From the NCBI GenBank assembly GCA_002401565.1, contig NVTL01000006.1, forward strand, positions 20,697 to 27,453: a stretch of 6,757 nucleotides of DNA, given 5' to 3'. A model generated the notes under the pieces. That model worked only from the letters and a program-made list of their open reading frames with translations. It did no database searches and was not told the DNA's origin. Positions 6,301-6,757 of the stretch are shown here, piece after piece. Source of the DNA: Rhodospirillaceae bacterium. GTDB taxonomy: Bacteria > Pseudomonadota > Alphaproteobacteria > Rhodospirillales > Magnetovibrionaceae. The first letter of the stretch is position 1, and every line of letters starts with the position of its first letter. Position numbers and translations under genes: made by a program.

Positions 6301-6757
6301 TTCAAGAGCTGCTAGAAAGTGACGAAATCGACTTTATTGATTTTGAGGATTACCGAAAATATTACGTTTTTGAATTATATATGAAGAATGTAGAAACAGG
6401 CCAAATTAGCCGTTTTAGTAATCGTCAAAAAACAGGATCAGGGGGAGAGCATGACACGCCATTTTATGTGGCTATTGGTGCAGCCTTGGCTTCCGTCTAC
6501 CATGCCGGAGGACAAGGCGTTGAAAATTCCAAGCGAGGCATTGCAATTATGCCGCTGGATGAGGCCTTTTCCAAACTAGACATGAACAATCGTCGGGCAT
6601 GTATGGATTTTTATCGCTCTTTGGGCTTGCAGCCAATTATTGCGGCCCCCATGGTGGCTCGGGCGGGGTTTGTTGAAATCATGGACCATATCGTTGAGGT
6701 GTATCGGGATGATACGGCCAAAACCGTGAATATCGATTCTGCGACACCTGGCCCAAA
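3369..6757 (+). CDS. jetC: Wadjet subunit JetC (MksB-like SMC ATPase), 3' end cut by the window
   Basis: The frame is open for 1129 codons to the window edge. It is a complete SMC-type ATPase in outline. Walker A GENRSGKST lies at residues 30-38. Predicted coiled coil runs through about 230-450. A globular hinge-like region sits near 477-622 (YVCADLEVTNEDWRNAAEAL, then AIIVDPEHVDEA). The returning coil covers about 625-950. The signature SGGE starts at 1024 (TGSGGEHDTPFYVAIGAALA), Walker B IAIMPLDEAF has Asp1064 and Glu1065, and the D-loop SKLD ends at 1071. JetC dimerises and hydrolyses ATP to extrude DNA loops. No CxxC zinc hook is seen, so it is not SbcC despite the nearby sbcD. Two ATGs are adjacent; 3369 is preferred because GAGG (3359-3362) lies six bases upstream, against three for 3366. 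It overlaps the end of jetB. Probably only the last few residues are missing, and jetD should follow. Confidence 0.93.
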   Translation, partial: MIELDNIGLLNWFMFEAEDIPVFGATAIIGENRSGKSTILDQMKTVLTGNNGTYVHLNSNARSGRSGKGGRTVQAYCLGRYGEGDDVLRDQARTYIYLGFSDDNNRPVTIGLALEAKRSEANAETLGLFIVDGLNLRKHDFLEPDGNGGMRPKEWDEVRFDLEERCKERGGEFRVCGNSKEFVENYLHRLSTNNRPILQREFFKAFSMASNISAIENATNFIRSYVLEDKPISVGELRDSIRKYREIKENIVSLTDKLAKLNQMKSASQEFAQKLEKDDFLRWALAAVKVMHSRREFLKNTDRLKLANRDVTSIERDMEEHGERQQALTNELEALRLVLHADGYAQKRSLIEKDKSALERTLRDEEEQIKMTHGAFKRASAIVRWEDMVPEQFDDLLKSLKAMRESLKAEDAVNWMASNTNKEDELPALSRRCREMVLYCDGQAQDALRESGGWYVEIKKHLRTLEELKSSGNAISPIAQDLFAELSARQMDPRYVCADLEVTNEDWRNAAEALLGRDREAIIVDPEHVDEAVRTLRRLQRENKVFYACRIVNTRKIKAEWPDIKPETLASVLISNDIYVMGFIARRIGNVRLAKDQQDLHLPGRAIMQDGTYDDGLVIQRRRADILKIGKSVAQQSEQAILQNLQILKEKVSGYERENKTYMSMADALREATGLPEEQFALGAMLDRYGDAYNKIEDKSLELSALDQEIDPETQNRITATKGQISDIKDDLNRLNSKRDSARDRVSKFSGRISSGEGEVGSKLNMQACRDRYRTIRLGEDRHISWKPIQPQWRNGLRSELIKNISLLKLTENLIRDKKGTNDCIDELRKKVEKRVYQFNLDYPSSLKFDEAEDSIVSDLLPQLCDQIEYIEKTELTRYQEESEGALEQAKSSLKNSFLGELQGRIAGVENELRRLNSILRPHTFHHEKYSFKSTPAAAYADIITFAQAVSENDDLATALFDDRIDQDHPYAQALNKVQELLESDEIDFIDFEDYRKYYVFELYMKNVETGQISRFSNRQKTGSGGEHDTPFYVAIGAALASVYHAGGQGVENSKRGIAIMPLDEAFSKLDMNNRRACMDFYRSLGLQPIIAAPMVARAGFVEIMDHIVEVYRDDTAKTVNIDSATPGP

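Noticed and set aside
3369..6757. jetC as sbcC, given the nearby sbcD.
   Set aside because: The strand is opposite to sbcD, there is no CxxC zinc hook, a globular hinge is present, and the gene is overlapped by a DUF4194-like jetB.
1..6757. CRISPR array, tRNA, rRNA, insertion sequence or attachment site.
   Set aside because: I saw no spaced direct repeats, cloverleaf pattern, transposase or terminal repeats on either strand.

Overview
The window looks like a chromosomal stretch of a Gram-negative bacterium, probably a proteobacterium. The clue is the SbcD N-terminus at the left edge, whose wording is proteobacterial in style, together with a mid-range GC content. I cannot name the genus. The left edge carries the first 61 codons of sbcD, a DNA-repair nuclease subunit, reading leftward. 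Everything else reads rightward and forms an accessory defence module.

Layout: (1) 1-183, minus strand, start of sbcD. (2) 184-257, a short divergent control region with a long interrupted dyad and candidate promoters for both neighbours. (3) 258-1046, a WYL-domain transcriptional regulator of the BrxR/CapW type. (4) 1047-1175, a second control region with a strong 29-bp imperfect palindrome beside a candidate promoter and a strong ribosome binding site. (5) 1176-2696 jetA, 2696-3376 jetB and 3369-6757 jetC, three tightly overlapping genes of a Wadjet (JetABCD, also called MksBEFG/EptABCD) system. jetC runs off the right edge with all its ATPase motifs already present. The fourth gene, jetD (nuclease), is not in the window and is expected just downstream.

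How the parts work together: from family knowledge, JetC (SMC ATPase), JetA (kleisin) and JetB (KITE subunit) form a condensin-like motor that extrudes DNA loops. JetD then cleaves small circular DNA such as plasmids. The WYL protein is well placed to sense a DNA or nucleotide signal and control the operon. The sequence supports this indirectly: both control regions contain dyads whose right arm overlaps a candidate -35 box, and they share a 15-bp stretch matching at 12 positions. A Wadjet operon under its own WYL regulator, with matching candidate operators and an sbcD promoter inside one of them, is the most interesting point here. All regulatory links are inference from sequence.
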